A stretch of 64,000 bases of DNA. Source: Brachionus rotundiformis. Lineage: Eukaryota; Rotifera; Eurotatoria; Ploima; Brachionidae. The position numbers and the translations under genes are program-made. The stretch is taken from the NCBI GenBank assembly GCA_016802295.1, contig JAESIW010000180.1, positions 558,224-622,223 of the forward strand. Direction: 5' to 3'. Shown here in pieces: positions 21,350 through 32,689 of the stretch. Under the pieces are notes generated by a model, which saw only the letters and a program-made list of their open reading frames with translations, had not been told where the DNA came from and did not search any database. Positions within the stretch are counted from its first letter, which is position 1; every line of letters begins with the position of its first letter.

Positions 21350-22979
21350 ATATATTTTAAAAGTGTAAATCTAATGAGTTTTTTAATTTTAATAAACCAA
21401 TTAATGTTATTTTTATTCAAATTAAGGTTGTTTTAATCAATTTAGGATAATTTTCTATTACTTTTTTATTCAATTTGATAAATAACTGTCAAGTTTATTC
21501 TATTTTTAATAAAATTATAGAAATTTTATAATGTTTATGGTCATTTTTAATAAATTTTTAGGTATTGATTATATTACGCGATATATTTTATCTTAAAATA
21601 ATAAAGAATTTTAAAAGGTAATGATTTTTAAAAGAGAACTAATAACTGTACGATCTATTTTTAGGGAAGAAAATGAAAGAAAAGAAAATCAAACTCTTAA
21701 CATCAAGATAAAGAGATAATTTTGGATGATTTTGAAAATTTGAAATTTAGAAATTCGAAGGCCTGCCCTATTTTTATATCTTGTTATGATAAGGTGAACA
21801 TTAAAAAAGGACTGAATACTGATATTGTCTTTAATTATTTTCCAATTTTTTAAAAAGTAAATATTCAATCAATTTTTTCACAAAGATAAACTGCATTTTT
21901 AATTTTTAAATATTCATTTTTAATCTAATTATGAAATTTTTTTAAATTTATAATTTTTTTTCTAAAATACTCATCAACCGAAATTATCTGAAAATGAGTC
22001 TTTAAAAATATTCATAAAATAATGATTCGAAAGAAGTGATGAAGAGTATGTCAGAAACAATGAAAAATTAATTGGTCCGCCATTAATTATGTAGTTTAAT
22101 TGTTTTAAAAAATAAAGTATTTTAAAAACAATATAAATCTATTTCATTTTCTAAACTTGAGGGTTAACATGTAAATTTTATTTTATTTCTATTAAATTTT
22201 TATTACGGAAGAGTATATTTTTTTTTTTCTGAAAAGATTGAGTATTCTTTGATTTAGTTTTTTTAGAGGGAATGTCATTTTTAGGAAAATTTTGTATCGA
22301 TTGAAATTTTTTGAAAGAAAAAAAAATTTATTTCGAATATCTTAATATTTATATATCTTAATATGTATTTAAATAAAGATATCTAGAAATTTTTGATTTT
22401 TTTTTAATTTTTGTTATGATCTTAAATTTGGATAAGAAATTAATATAGAAAGTTATTTTTATAATAAAAATAAACTTTCTTAACCAGTATTATGATCTGC
22501 ATTTCTTGTGGATTAAGCAGAGTTAAAAAAAGACTATATTCTGGTAATACATAAAATGTTTCTATTGATACAAGATAAACTTATTCTGATCCTTAAAAAA
22601 AAGAAAAAACGATTTAAATATTTTGTTTTTGTTTTATGAACAAATGTTCAAAGCGCCATATTTTTAATCAAAAACTTCGGATTTAGAAGATATATTTCAC
22701 AATTTGACTTGTGTTTTCTTAATAGACAAGATAACAAAATGAAAATGTTGAAATTTCATCAATTTTAACACTTGGTTTTGTGATGATTCATTTATATTTT
22801 GGAATTTTTAATTTTAATTTTTTTTTAAATTAATTTGTTTCTAATAATTAATTAATATAAAGATTTATTATTTTATAGTTTTTGTTTCCTATTTTTTAAT
22901 TCAAAGTTAAATTGTTTTAAATAGTTTTAATTTTAACTAGATATCTTTTTTCTTATTTTAGGAAATTTATGCAACTTAA
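21350..22979. other. AT-rich intergenic region
   Basis: About 1.6 kb of homopolymer-rich AT sequence. I see no coding region, RNA gene or clear repeat. Confidence 0.6.
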
Positions 22980-23130
22980 TTTAACACTCCTTCCAGCGAA
23001 CCCCGGTCTTCTGAGGCCCGCTGTATTTCTTCATATATACTTTATTGTTTTTTTTATAAAGTAGTTTAGAGAAGAAAGATTATTTTTTCCTCCCGCTCTC
23101 TCTATTATTTAATAGCGCACGCTATTAAAT
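22980..23130 (+). repeat. 5' LTR, gypsy copy 1
   Basis: Begins TTTAACACTCC (expected TG is TT here) and shares CCCCGGTCTTCTGAGGCCCG with the 3' LTR. The region ends near AATAGCGCACGCTATTAAAT. It keeps ~23 bp (TTTTTTCCTCCCGCTCTCTC) that the 3' LTR lacks, so the LTRs have diverged since insertion. Confidence 0.8.
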
Positions 23131-23147
23131 TGGTGGCAGCGGTTGAG
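23131..23147 (+). other. Candidate primer-binding site
   Basis: TGGTGGCAGCGGTTGAG directly follows the 5' LTR. The TGG start and position fit a tRNA primer-binding site. I cannot assign the tRNA without a search. Confidence 0.5.
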
Positions 23148-23179
23148 CTTAAAAAAAAAAAATAATAATAAAATACGCG

Positions 23180-24480
23180 ATGCTTGATGAGCACGTGTTT
23201 TTGTTTGTACATCTGTGTTTTAGCATAGCTGTGCTGGCGTTAACTATGATTGTTGTAGCTAGAGCCTTTAAAATTGTTATAAACCTCTTGACTGATCAGA
23301 ATAAAAATTCAAATGATAATTCTCATGTAAACAACAAATACGAGTTGTTCAATGGGACTCCGGAAAAAGTTCGCCAAGATTATTTGGAAGACTCAGCGAT
23401 CAAAACCAAATCGATAAATAAATGGCAAACTGATTATCAAAAAGGATTCAGTGGGAATAGTCGGGGACGTTCTATTCCTATAAAAGGTCAAAATTTGTAC
23501 GGCAGTTCTGAACTAAAACAACACAAACCACAAAAGAGTCTTTTCGAGGATGATGCAATTGTGTACAAATGGCACGAAACAAATCTTTTCAGATGGAACA
23601 ATAGAGGAGAATGTGTTTCTCCCTAGTTATAGAAGGCAACACGTAAATTTGGACACGCCAATTAACCCATATAAAAACTCCGAATTGTCGGACATGCGCA
23701 AATGGTCTAAAAAAGGTGATAACGAATACAAACAAAAAGTTTAAGAACGGAAAAAAATTGCGGTTCAAATAACAAAGGAACCACTGCCGTCTAAAGAATG
23801 GTCGTTTAAGCCAACAATTTTTACACTGAAGCAAGATATTCGCACGTGGTGGAATAGATTCAAATTATGTTCGAACTAGAAAAATTGATGATCGAAATGT
23901 TTGGAAAACAACCTGCTTACCGAACAGATGCGGTAGCGGAATTCTATAATCGAGAACAGCTAACTGATGAGGATTTTCGAGATTTCTTTACCAACTTGTA
24001 GATCTTGGCACGAAATGCTTTCGTGTATTCGGGTAGTTTCGAGCAGAGCCGCTACGACTAATTGGTGAAAGAAAGATTTATCATTGGACTGAGCGAAAAA
24101 GCAGTATTTTGGAGAGTCGATGTGTCGAATCCACAAACTTGTTCTGAAGCGTATGATTTAGTGGTTCAAACATATGCCAGGCTTCAAATTTTAAACAGAA
24201 ACCTACCTAATCGAATCTGCTCAGAAAAAATGGCCCACAAGCATATCAGTTGGTCAGACCAAATGGACCGGTATCACAATCCAGAAAGTGAGAAGGTATG
24301 TTTTTACTGTGTCAAGAAAGGCCATGGGGGAAATGACTGTTATCTTAAGAAGAATCAAATGAGTGAATCGACTCCTAAAAGGCGAGAGAATTATGAACCA
24401 TCAACCTCACAAGGTAATGGGAAATTATGCCTGCACTGTAAAAAACAGGTCATGTAATATGAGACTGTTATTGAAAGAAG
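23180..24480 (+). pseudogene. Gypsy gag with CCHC knuckles (copy 1)
   Basis: 23180-23626 starts MLDEHVFLFVHLCFSIAVLA, an unusual hydrophobic N-terminus, then a polar region. After a frameshift the frame resumes with a capsid-like DFRDFFTNL...ARNAF and VKERFIIGLSEKAVFW. The CCHC knuckle CFYCVKKGHGGNDC lies at 24298-24340. A second, CLHCKKQ, breaks at a frameshift at about 24440. The TAA at 24059-24061 and the second-knuckle lesion also occur in copy 2. Gag would form the intracellular particle; here it cannot be made in one piece. Confidence 0.75.
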
Positions 24481-24558
24481 AAATCAAATTAAATTGTCAA
24501 CGCTGGGTAATAAAAATCGAGCAGAGCAGAGCCTGAAAAACAAGTAATCGACCAAATA

Positions 24559-26400
24559 ATGTTTGACAAAAGTATCATAGGAACTTTGGAAATGAACAAC
24601 ACATCCGTGAATTTTTTGCTAGACAATGGGACAGTTAGTACAATAGTAACGAAGCGAATCTGGGATCAGTGCAAGACGTCGGATGCCGCTCTATTGCCGT
24701 TAGAAGAGACTTTGGAGACTTATGTTGGAGGTTCGTCAAAATAATAGGAAAAAGAAAGTGGATCGTGAAATTGAAAGGTTATGAGAGTGAAATGGAAATA
24801 ATTGTAGTGGACGTACTGGTAAACAACTGCCTTCTCGGGTTAGACTTAGCATTCAAGCTTGCGGACATAAAAGACTATCTGGAACGCATCAGGTTAGGAC
24901 CGTCCAAGAAAAACGCAATCAGAACTTGCAACCTAACAAATGTCCCCAAAATCGAACATCACAACTCCGAAACGATGGAAGAACCGGCGAGTATCGGGAC
25001 CGAAAATATTGCTACGTACAAGTTAATAATTGAAGACGAGTTCTCCGATATTATAGGAAAAGATTTGTATTCGATAACCCAAACTAACATTTGCGAACAT
25101 GGTATAGAATTAATTAACAATAAACCCATTAGACAGCTAGCAAGAAGGATTCCTTTTTCACTGCGTGATGAAGTCAGGAAGCAAATCGATGACATGTTGA
25201 CGGCAGATCTGATTCAAAAAGCGACTCTCCCTGGGCCTCCCCCATAGTGTGAATTAAGAAGAGTAATGGGAAAATACGATTGTTTATCGATTATCCTAAA
25301 CTAAATGAGGTAACCATAAAGGATAGCTACCCACTACCAAAAATTGAAACGTTAATAGCACTGCTGAACGGAGCGACTAAATTTTCGAAATTAGATTTGA
25401 CTTCGAGATATCACCCAATTTGAATTAAGGAGGAGGACAAACCAAAAACTGCATTCATCACCGAATTCGGTTTGTTCGAGTTCAACGTAATGTCGTTCGG
25501 GCTAACGAATGCACCCGCGACTTTTCAACGGACCATGGAAATTACTTAAGGGAATCTTAAATGTTTTTTGCTTCGTCTATTTGGATGACATCAATATTTT
25601 CTCGAAGACGTTGGAGGAGCATAACATCCATGTAGAGACTGTGCTTGAGCGGATCCGAGCTGCAGTTTTAAAAATTAAAAGAAGTGCGACTGGTTTGTTT
25701 CATCAATTGAATATCTCGGGCATGTCATCTACAATGGCACTGAAAAGCCTTCATCCAGTAAAATAGAAGTTTTGTTCAGATACGAAAGACCAAAAACAGT
25801 TAAACAATTGCAGAGTTTTCTAGGACTGGCAAACCACTTTCGACGTTTTGTTAAAGGTTTTGCTGAAATAGCAGGACCACTGCACGAGGCAACTGAAAAA
25901 AGTAAAAATTTTGAGTGGAACGATAAGAGACAGTTAAGTTTTGATGAGATCCGGACCTGTCTTACAACACCGGATGACGGTAAAAAGGGTGTTCTTATAC
26001 TTCCAGACTTCGAAGAAGATTTTAGACTCGAAACTGATGCGAGCGAACACAGTGCAGGAGCTGTTTTACTTCAAAAATACAAAGGATCGTGGAGACCTGT
26101 CGCTTACTGGAGCAAAAGATTCACGAAACCGCAAAGAAAGTACTCAGCTACTGAGCGGGAACTGTAAGCAATTGTGTTTGCCATTGAGCATTTCAAACAT
26201 TACCTCTTTGGCAGAAAATTTACCATTGTGACCGACCATAGGCTTTTAGTCTAGTTAAAGAACCTTAAGGACCCTGCGCCAAGGTTAACAAGGTGGTTAG
26301 TCCAACTGCAGATGTACGATTTCTATATCGAATATCGCAAAGTTCATGAGATCGGTAACGCGGATGCGCTGTCTAGATGGCTGTTGGAAGAAGAAAACGA
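24559..26400 (+). pseudogene. Gypsy protease-RT-RNase H (copy 1)
   Basis: Protease-like segment near 24600 reads FLLDNGTVSTIV: the active-site Asp is present, but the usual DTG is DNG. CLLGLDLAF follows after a frameshift. RT runs from the ASP-like segment near 25225, through TKFSKLDLTS and MSFGLTNAPATFQ, to FVYLDDINIFSK at 25575 with the catalytic DD. RNase H (RT_RNaseH_2 type) is at 25772-26280, with LETDASEHSAGAVL, WSKRFT and TDHRLL. Stops at 24742-24747, 25246 and 25423, the frameshift at 25550 and the stop at 26226 recur in copy 2. Confidence 0.85.
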
Positions 26401-27560
26401 AAACGAAGATCCAGGAATAGTGATTAATAATTTTGTTTTTCAACAAACCGATTTCAATGAAGATCAGTTCGAGGATGATGCTATAGAAGAGCTGAACAGT
26501 TGGATAAAAAAAGGGGTAAGACCAGAAAAATGTGACCAATCAAATTCAGAACTATATATCTACTGGTGCAAATTTGGGCGTTTTAGAATTTTCGGGAAAA
26601 ACGTTTATCGGCATTTTAACCAAGAAGAATCCGGTTTCTTTAAAGGATCGAACGGAAATCTTCAAGAAAGTTAATGATGATCCTTTCAGTGGACACCTCG
26701 TAGTAGATAAAACCACGGAAAGAATAACATACAGGTTTTACTCGCCCAAATACCTGAAGGATGTAGTAGAGTATATTGAGCAATGCGATCAATGCGCATT
26801 AGTAAAGGCCCCAAAAAGTTACATACAACGGTCTTGACGCCGTTCGAGGTCATCTATGGGCGGAAACCAAAGTTACCAGTGGATCTGTTGTTTCCTGCCC
26901 CCGACCTGGTGTTGCATTTAGATATTCTGACGTATGCAACTAAATTCCGAGCCGATCTGCTCAAATGTTATGAGACCGTAGCCCAAAATGCCGACGTCAA
27001 AGTGAATAAATTCAAATTCTAAGCTGACCGAAATGTTAGGCCTTTCAGCTTACCCCTGGGAGACCGGGTTTACTTGCTAAAACAGGCAAAGAGCAAGGGT
27101 GTGTCGAAGTGGTGAGCCACAAATGGAAAATAAGAATAACTACCTAATCAGGGCCGACGCTACCCAGAAAAAACAGTTAGTCCTTGCTAATAGGTAAAAA
27201 AAGTGTTTTAAACCACCCATTAACATCTGCTTTAAAACAGTTATCGAAGAATCGATGACCACTCCTTGTGAAACCATAGTCGCGTTGACGCCAGCAAAGC
27301 AAACGATGAACTGAGCCGCACTGCTGAAGGAGACCATAACAGATATTGGATGGATCAGAATTGCTTAGATCTGGACGAAAGCAAAAGTCAGCCACTAGCG
27401 TTTTCTGAATCAGAAGATACCGGTACCTCAGTTTTTGAGCCCAAATACTACGTGCGGAGGCAAGTGGAGGCTGCTAAAACCAAATTTGACTGGACAGAAC
27501 CGAAGGAAACTCGGCGCCCCAAAAGATCTCCGAAGCAACCAGATCGGTTGCAATATGCCT
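26401..27560 (+). pseudogene. Gypsy integrase remnant, core deleted (copy 1)
   Basis: The H2C2 zinc-binding domain is present (GHLVV near 26690 and CDQCALVK near 26785). At about 26828 the sequence jumps to TPFEVIYGRKPKLPV, so the ~460-bp catalytic core that copy 2 keeps (57420-57870) is missing. A short direct match at the junction (TACATAC against CATAC) suggests deletion by microhomology. The C-terminal part ends KETRRPKRSPKQPDRLQYA at 27562. Confidence 0.8.
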
Positions 27561-28331
27561 AACTATTAGAAGGACTTCCAAATATACGATGTGCTTAAGA
27601 AAGCACATCGTAATTCCATAGCGCGTTAAAAGAAATTTATAGTTTTTACCAAAAATTTCCAAATTTTAATTTTTAAAAAAAAACAAGAAAAATGTAGATG
27701 CCTAAACAACTATGCTAAGAGCAGCAGGTTCCATCCGAAGGTCGAGCTAAGCCCAGGCCTTCGATGAGAAATGTCACCCGAAGCGCAATTGAGGAGTGGT
27801 TTTGGGAGAATGGCGGTTGTGAGCGTTGTGGACTGCTCCGTTGCCGCATCGTTGAAAGTCGGCCCGCACCCATCCTGTTCTTGACCATGAATAAAATCCA
27901 AGAAAACCAATAGCTACTACAGATGATCCGGTCCACACCATTCGATGGTCAACTTATGATTTGTGGCTCGGAAAACTATATTTCATGCTGGGTGCCGATA
28001 GAGCTCAATGCCGTGGAGCGGTCTTACTCGGAAGGAGAAGTTTTCGAGAGGCAACAAGCAACCTAGGGGGGGTGCATCCCTATCGGTAGCCACTAGTGCC
28101 ACAGACCCGATCCCCGACTTCAAGATCGGTGTCCGACTTGATACACTGCTGGGGGATGTTATGGGTCGTGGTAGAGGCCTTAGTTTTCGGACGCCTTCGG
28201 CCACAGCTAGGATCTTGGACGTAACTGATCAGCAACACAACTAAAATTCATTTTTTATTTTTTGTTTTGTTTTTTTATTGTTGTTTTTCTCCCCGAACGT
28301 CGGAAGCTGTTCTCCCACGGCGAGGGAGTAA
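27561..28331 (+). other. 3' region of gypsy copy 1, GC-richer, third coding segment
   Basis: 27710-28245 is much richer in G and C than its flanks. The last frame, 28008-28244, ends RLDTLLGDVMGRGRG...DQQHN. A matching VRLDTLLGTLIGRGRG sits in the same place in copy 2 (58740-58800), so a small 3' coding segment is conserved. Its function is unknown. The upstream part (27710-27990) has protein-like frames broken by stops. Confidence 0.5.
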
Positions 28332-28458
28332 TGAAACAACCCCTCCAGTGGACCCCGGTCTTCTGAGGCCCGCTGTATTTCTTCATATATACTTTAATGT
28401 TTTTTTTTTATAAAGTAGTTTAGAGAAGAAAGATTAATAATAGCGCACGCTATTAAAT
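28332..28458 (+). repeat. 3' LTR, gypsy copy 1
   Basis: Starts TGAAACAACCCCTCC after the purine tract GGCGAGGGAG and matches the 5' LTR through TTCTTCATATATACTTTA and GTAGTTTAGAGAAGAAAGAT to AATAGCGCACGCTATTAAAT. It lacks the ~23-bp pyrimidine-rich segment of the 5' LTR. Confidence 0.85.
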
Positions 28459-29195
28459 TAATTTAAAACCTAAACCCTTAATCCAAATTTTATACACGGA
28501 CAAAATTTTTCACGGTCCTTTCTAAATAAGTGTTTTTGTTTAGATATTTATTAAAAATTAAAGAAACTTAAATTTTAAAAACATAAAGAGCTGAATTCAG
28601 ATTTATAATTTTGATGCACACTGTCGTTTAAGGTTTTGTTGTCCATATTTTTTAATGAATAAGTAAATTTGACACCTAAAAATATTATTAAAAAATATGA
28701 GTTAAAATAAGCTAAAGAGAAAAAAATTGGATTAAATATAATTTAAAAAAAAAGAATAATAAAAGAAACCTTATATTTAAGCATTGAGACATTCCAAAAA
28801 AAAATTTTCAGCCAATTTGAATGGGTTCTGTCTTTTATTTTTCTTGAGATAAGCAAATATTTTTAATTTTAAGACAAAAAAAATCTTTTTTAGGTTTTCA
28901 GACGGAATTATTGTATTTATCTGATACCGCCACACTTTTATACATTGAAAAAACGGAGTGTAAAAGTGAAAGTAAATTGATTTTGATATTCTGTTCATTA
29001 AGGAGATAATTTATATAATAAAGTTGAAGAATTCACTTAATTTTATGGAATTAGTTCTTTTTAGAAGAAAAAATAAATTCGGATCTTTAAAGTATAATAA
29101 ATAAGGAGCAATCTGTTAATTTTTAATTACTGGATTTTGTAACATATCTTTCTAGATATGATGAAAATTTTTGTCTATCTTTTACACAGTATCAA
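28459..29195. other. AT-rich spacer
   Basis: A 73-residue minus-strand frame (28777-28998) is AT-driven, Lys/Phe/Ile-rich and not recognisable. I do not call it a gene. Confidence 0.5.
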
Positions 29196-29355
29196 CGGGA
29201 ACCAATTAAAATAGCAGAAATTAAGAATAAAAATATCAAATTAGCATATTCAAAAAAAGATAATAAAGAAAACTATTTATTTATTTGTTTAAATCAAAAG
29301 GAATCAAATTAGCATAAAACAAAATTAGCAAATTCAAAATAGCACAAACATGCAA
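29196..29355. repeat. Subterminal repeats beside the MULE gene
   Basis: Several close repeats of a CAAATTAGCA-like word occur here (near 29239, 29309, 29328 and 29340). The inverted form TGCTAATTTGAAT occurs on the other side of the gene near 30955. Such clusters are often transposase binding sites near element ends. No clean terminal inverted repeat or target duplication was found. Confidence 0.4.
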
Positions 29356-29388
29356 TTAAAACATTGGTATTGATTATTCTGAACCTAA

Positions 29389-30885
29389 TCAATATTTCAA
29401 AATTAAGCACAAATTAGTTAAGAATATTTCTGAATTACAAAATGAATAAGACTTAAGCATTGTCTGAATTCTTTCATCTAAAATTAGATAAGACGGCTTA
29501 CGTTTCGGGAGCAAGCCAGTTTTTATCTTTAGCAGTCTATTATAAGTTAAAATTTGTTCCTTTTTGAATGCGTCTACTAAGGCATAAACTAATGGATGAC
29601 ACACTAGTTTTGATGAGAAAGCATTATGCCAGGATTCCACAAAGTTATTTGTTTTCGGAATGCAATCGGAAATTCTATCACTTACATTCCAAAAATCAAT
29701 ACAAAATAGTGGCTTCTTTCTAATGACTTTAGCGTATCGACCTCGAGTCTTTGTAAGCTCACCAATGTAGGTACATTCAAAATATTCATAAAAAAGTTCT
29801 AGCTTTGGGTCATTAATTTTTTTTATTCTATTTTTCAATATATCAAACACTGGGATAACATCTTTCTTGGGCAAATAAGCTAATCCTTGTGGTATTTTTA
29901 ATTCTTGGCGAATAATTTCGTCGTCTTTATATTTTTCAACAAGACCTAAATTTTGAATTTTTCTGAATAAATTTTGCTTAAAATGAAAATAGCATCCATA
30001 AAATGGAACATCCTCAAAAACTTTCTTTGCAGCATTAATAAATGCAATTTCGAAGTCAGAGCTAACACTCAGAATTGGACCTTTCAAGAATTCATTAATT
30101 TTTGACAAAACTTTTTCATAGATTGTTTGTTGTTTGTTTGGTAGAAGACAATAGACCATTGGTAAACATTGTCCATTAATTAGACAATGAATTGAATAAA
30201 CTTGAAAGAATGGCTTTGGGGCAATGTCAAAATTCCCATCACAAAAAATATGATTATTTTCTAATGTTCTTAAATTTTCAGTTGTGGAAAATATAACAAA
30301 TCTAGATAAATCTTCAGGTCCTGAATCATACATTAGAAAATTTTCTTCCTTGATTTTTGTCAAAAATTCAGGTAATTCTACTGATTTTAAATCAATTGGT
30401 TTTTTTGGATAATTTGGTGAATTTTTTCCTTTCACTCGGTTAATCATTTGTCTTAATGCATCATAAGACGAAGACATTGCAATCGCTTCTTCATCACCAC
30501 CTAATTCCATTTCAAACTGAGAGATGATTTTTCGTGGAGCTTCATCAGTCACTGCAGCTTTTTCTTTCAATTTTCTGCGATGCTCTAAGTTGGTGATCTT
30601 TATTGGATCAGGATTTTCCAAGTGATTTTCATTTAAGAGCCAAACTTCACATTTCTCACCCACAGTTTCTGTATATGTATAGCAAGATCCATGACATTTT
30701 ACTACTACACAGCGCCAGGTACTTTTTCCTTGGATATTTTTTGATGCCAAGCGGTAATAATGACCATCGAAATACAAATGTGGTCTATTTTTTTGAGATA
30801 GGGTGATTACACCTCTTTTAAGACTTTGGCTTAGAGTCAAACTTTCCATGTTTAAATTTAATTCACTAGTGCTTGAAGACGCCAT
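29389..30885 (-). CDS. FLYWCH zinc-finger MULE transposase, intact
   Basis: Uninterrupted 498-residue frame. Residues 24-93 form a FLYWCH zinc finger (LYFDGHYYRLASK, WRC, VKCHGSCY, NENH; putative ligands C59, C64, H88), which would bind DNA. The MULE DDE domain follows: D216 in IFCDGNF, D277 in SVSSDFEIAF, the C-x2-H motif CYFHFKQNL at 298-306 and a possible third acidic residue E417 in TNNFVESWHNAF. Start at 30885 gives MASSSTSE; an internal Met at residue 13 is an alternative. It is intronless. With repeats on both sides it may be a recently active Mutator-like element or a domesticated copy. Confidence 0.85.
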   Translation of the reverse strand: MASSSTSELNLNMESLTLSQSLKRGVITLSQKNRPHLYFDGHYYRLASKNIQGKSTWRCVVVKCHGSCYTYTETVGEKCEVWLLNENHLENPDPIKITNLEHRRKLKEKAAVTDEAPRKIISQFEMELGGDEEAIAMSSSYDALRQMINRVKGKNSPNYPKKPIDLKSVELPEFLTKIKEENFLMYDSGPEDLSRFVIFSTTENLRTLENNHIFCDGNFDIAPKPFFQVYSIHCLINGQCLPMVYCLLPNKQQTIYEKVLSKINEFLKGPILSVSSDFEIAFINAAKKVFEDVPFYGCYFHFKQNLFRKIQNLGLVEKYKDDEIIRQELKIPQGLAYLPKKDVIPVFDILKNRIKKINDPKLELFYEYFECTYIGELTKTRGRYAKVIRKKPLFCIDFWNVSDRISDCIPKTNNFVESWHNAFSSKLVCHPLVYALVDAFKKEQILTYNRLLKIKTGLLPKRKPSYLILDERIQTMLKSYSFCNSEIFLTNLCLILKY

Positions 30886-31340
30886 TTAAAAAAGAATGTA
30901 TCAAATTAATTTTATATAGAACATGCTTTAATGATAATTGTTTTTTTAAATTATGCTAATTTGAATTAAAAAGTGCGCTGTTTTATAGGGTCAGATGAAT
31001 GGTTATGCTGTAGACTATCATCAAATCGAACAGAATTGCGCTCACCAACACTTTTACCATTTGACAGCGACAGACTAATTGTACCATTGTCATTTATGAT
31101 TAATGAACTCATAGTAGCGCTCAAATCATCTAAAGCTTGAGCAATTTTAACAAATTAACAGATTAAGATTTTTAAAATTATATAGTATGAATTAGCAAGC
31201 TATTTTAAAACAAACTTTTTAATATGCTGTTATGATTAAGCTTTCTTGAAACAATTTTTTTTTTATCTTTTATTTTAGTTAATTGCCTAAATTCAAAAAT
31301 TTATTATGCTATTGCTTTTTTCTTGTCTGCTTTTTTAATT
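30886..31340. promoter_or_regulatory. Upstream flank of the MULE gene
   Basis: Contains TGCTAATTTGAAT near 30955, the inverted partner of the repeats at 29.2-29.35 kb, and AT-rich sequence. A promoter is assumed only from position. Confidence 0.3.
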
Positions 31341-31439
31341 TAGAGCCCTTGCTACGGTAACAGACAATTAAGAAGAGTGGAGTAAATTACTTGTTAAATG
31401 CGTGCGTATAACACTAGCGATAACTTAGATTTGCTTAGA

Positions 31440-31660
31440 TTTGGGTATGGACAGGACAGAATAAGGACAGGGTGTGTTCCATCATGAAGTTCAGAAGAAG
31501 GGAAGCTTTCAAAAACTCTCAATGAAGTGGAAATGACCATATACAATGATTAGAAAACAAGGTGAACATAATTATTGGATTAAACCAGACTACAAGGGGA
31601 AAAAGAAACTTGTTCACGTAAATCGACTGAAAAGATGTTTCTGCCCTCATAATAAGTAAA
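31440..31660 (+). pseudogene. LTR-retrotransposon integrase C-terminal tail
   Basis: 31561-31650 reads EHNYWIKPDYKGKKKLVHVN followed by RLKRCF, the typical pol end in which the integrase tail gives NYxIKPxxKGRxxxVHVNRLK. Stops and frameshifts precede it. It does not match the two gypsy copies here and represents another LTR element family. Confidence 0.5.
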
Positions 31661-32044
31661 AAAATTCCCTCTTGGGTGAGTCTTCAAAAAGTGCCCAGAA
31701 ATAAAACTCCACAGAGTGTTCACGTTCGACATATTAAGATATGCCCGAAAAACAACCGAAGAAACAATGAAAACTCCAAATTCGACTGAAAACATAAAAT
31801 TGCATAATGATAAAACAAAAGGACCCTCGCTTGGTTTAAATGAATATGATGAGTCGAATTGATTTAATTGATGACAACTTTCTAACATATTAATTTTGCA
31901 ACAAACTTTTACTTTCAAAAAAAAATTGAAGAAATAAAAATTTTATAAGCGGTAACCCAGTCCTGTTCTAAAAAGAAAATGTTTCGACAGGTTTGCATTT
32001 TAAAAGATACTTAAACTACAGCTCAAAATGAAGTTTTTATTGTT
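31661..32044. other. Unassigned spacer
   Basis: May contain further remnants of the retroelement tail. The minus-strand frame at 31580-31918 overlaps that tail and I treat it as a shadow. Confidence 0.4.
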
Positions 32045-32455
32045 TGTTTGAAACGGATATTGTCCCATGAAAAAAATTGAAAGGGGAGTTTGTCCGCTGA
32101 ACAAAATTAAAGGGGGAATTGGTTAAATGAAAGAAATTAAAAGCTAGTTGGTCGGCTGAATTATAATTGTAGGGGGAGTTGTTCCCCTTAAAAAAATTAA
32201 AGGGTAGTTGGTCCCTGAAAATAATGAAAAATGTGTGGTTGGACCCCAAAAAAAAATTGAAGGGGGAGTTGGTTTCCCGAAAATAATAAAAGGGAATTTT
32301 GGTCCAATGGAAAAAATTAAAGGAAGAATTTGTCCAATGAGAAAAATTTAAAGGGAGTTAATCGGCTGAATAATATTCAAGGGGTAGTTGGTTTTCTGAA
32401 AAAATTAAAGGGCAGTGGGTATGCTGAATAAAAATAGAATGGGTAGTTAGTTATA
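32045..32455 (+). repeat. Minisatellite, ~30-bp unit
   Basis: About thirteen imperfect units built on a core like GGGGAGTTGGTCCGCTGAA followed by an A-rich AAAAATTAAA. Units vary at TCCGCTG/TCCCTG/TCGGCTG. A second array of the same family is at 50575-50785. Confidence 0.85.
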
Positions 32456-32689
32456 ATATAATAAATTTCCTAAATTGGAAAAAAGCCCATTTTAAACACA
32501 CAAGATCTATTAGACCCAAACTGGCTTCAACAAATAGTCGAGGTGATCTAATGCACAAAGAATTGAAAGTTTGCGAATCACACTTTGCAAACTGATTCCA
32601 ATCGATGAGTCGGCTGTACTTTTGTTTCACCACGGCTGTTTTGGGTCATAAATTTTTAATTAAAACCCTTTTCCGAACAAATTGGGTGT
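32456..32689. other. Spacer between minisatellite and Tigger pseudogene
   Basis: A 60-residue minus-strand frame (32451-32633) shows no family features. Nothing else is seen. Confidence 0.4.

Larger units (their letters stand above)
22980..28458 (+). mobile_element. Ty3/gypsy LTR retrotransposon, copy 1
   Basis: Element bounded by short direct LTRs (22980-23130 and 28332-28458), with a candidate primer-binding site after the 5' LTR and a purine tract (GGCGAGGGAG) before the 3' LTR. Between them lie gag, protease, RT, RNase H and integrase remnants in the Ty3/gypsy order. The integrase core is deleted near 26828. Many frameshifts and stops make it non-autonomous. I could not identify a confident target-site duplication. 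Confidence 0.9.

Noticed and set aside
24440..25430. TGA as a sense codon (several TGA in conserved gypsy positions)
   Set aside because: The intact genes use ordinary codons, and TAA, TAG and frameshifts occur in the same elements. The TGAs are shared decay, many explained by CGA-to-TGA changes.
28777..28998. 73-residue minus-strand frame
   Set aside because: AT-driven composition, no family features and no context.
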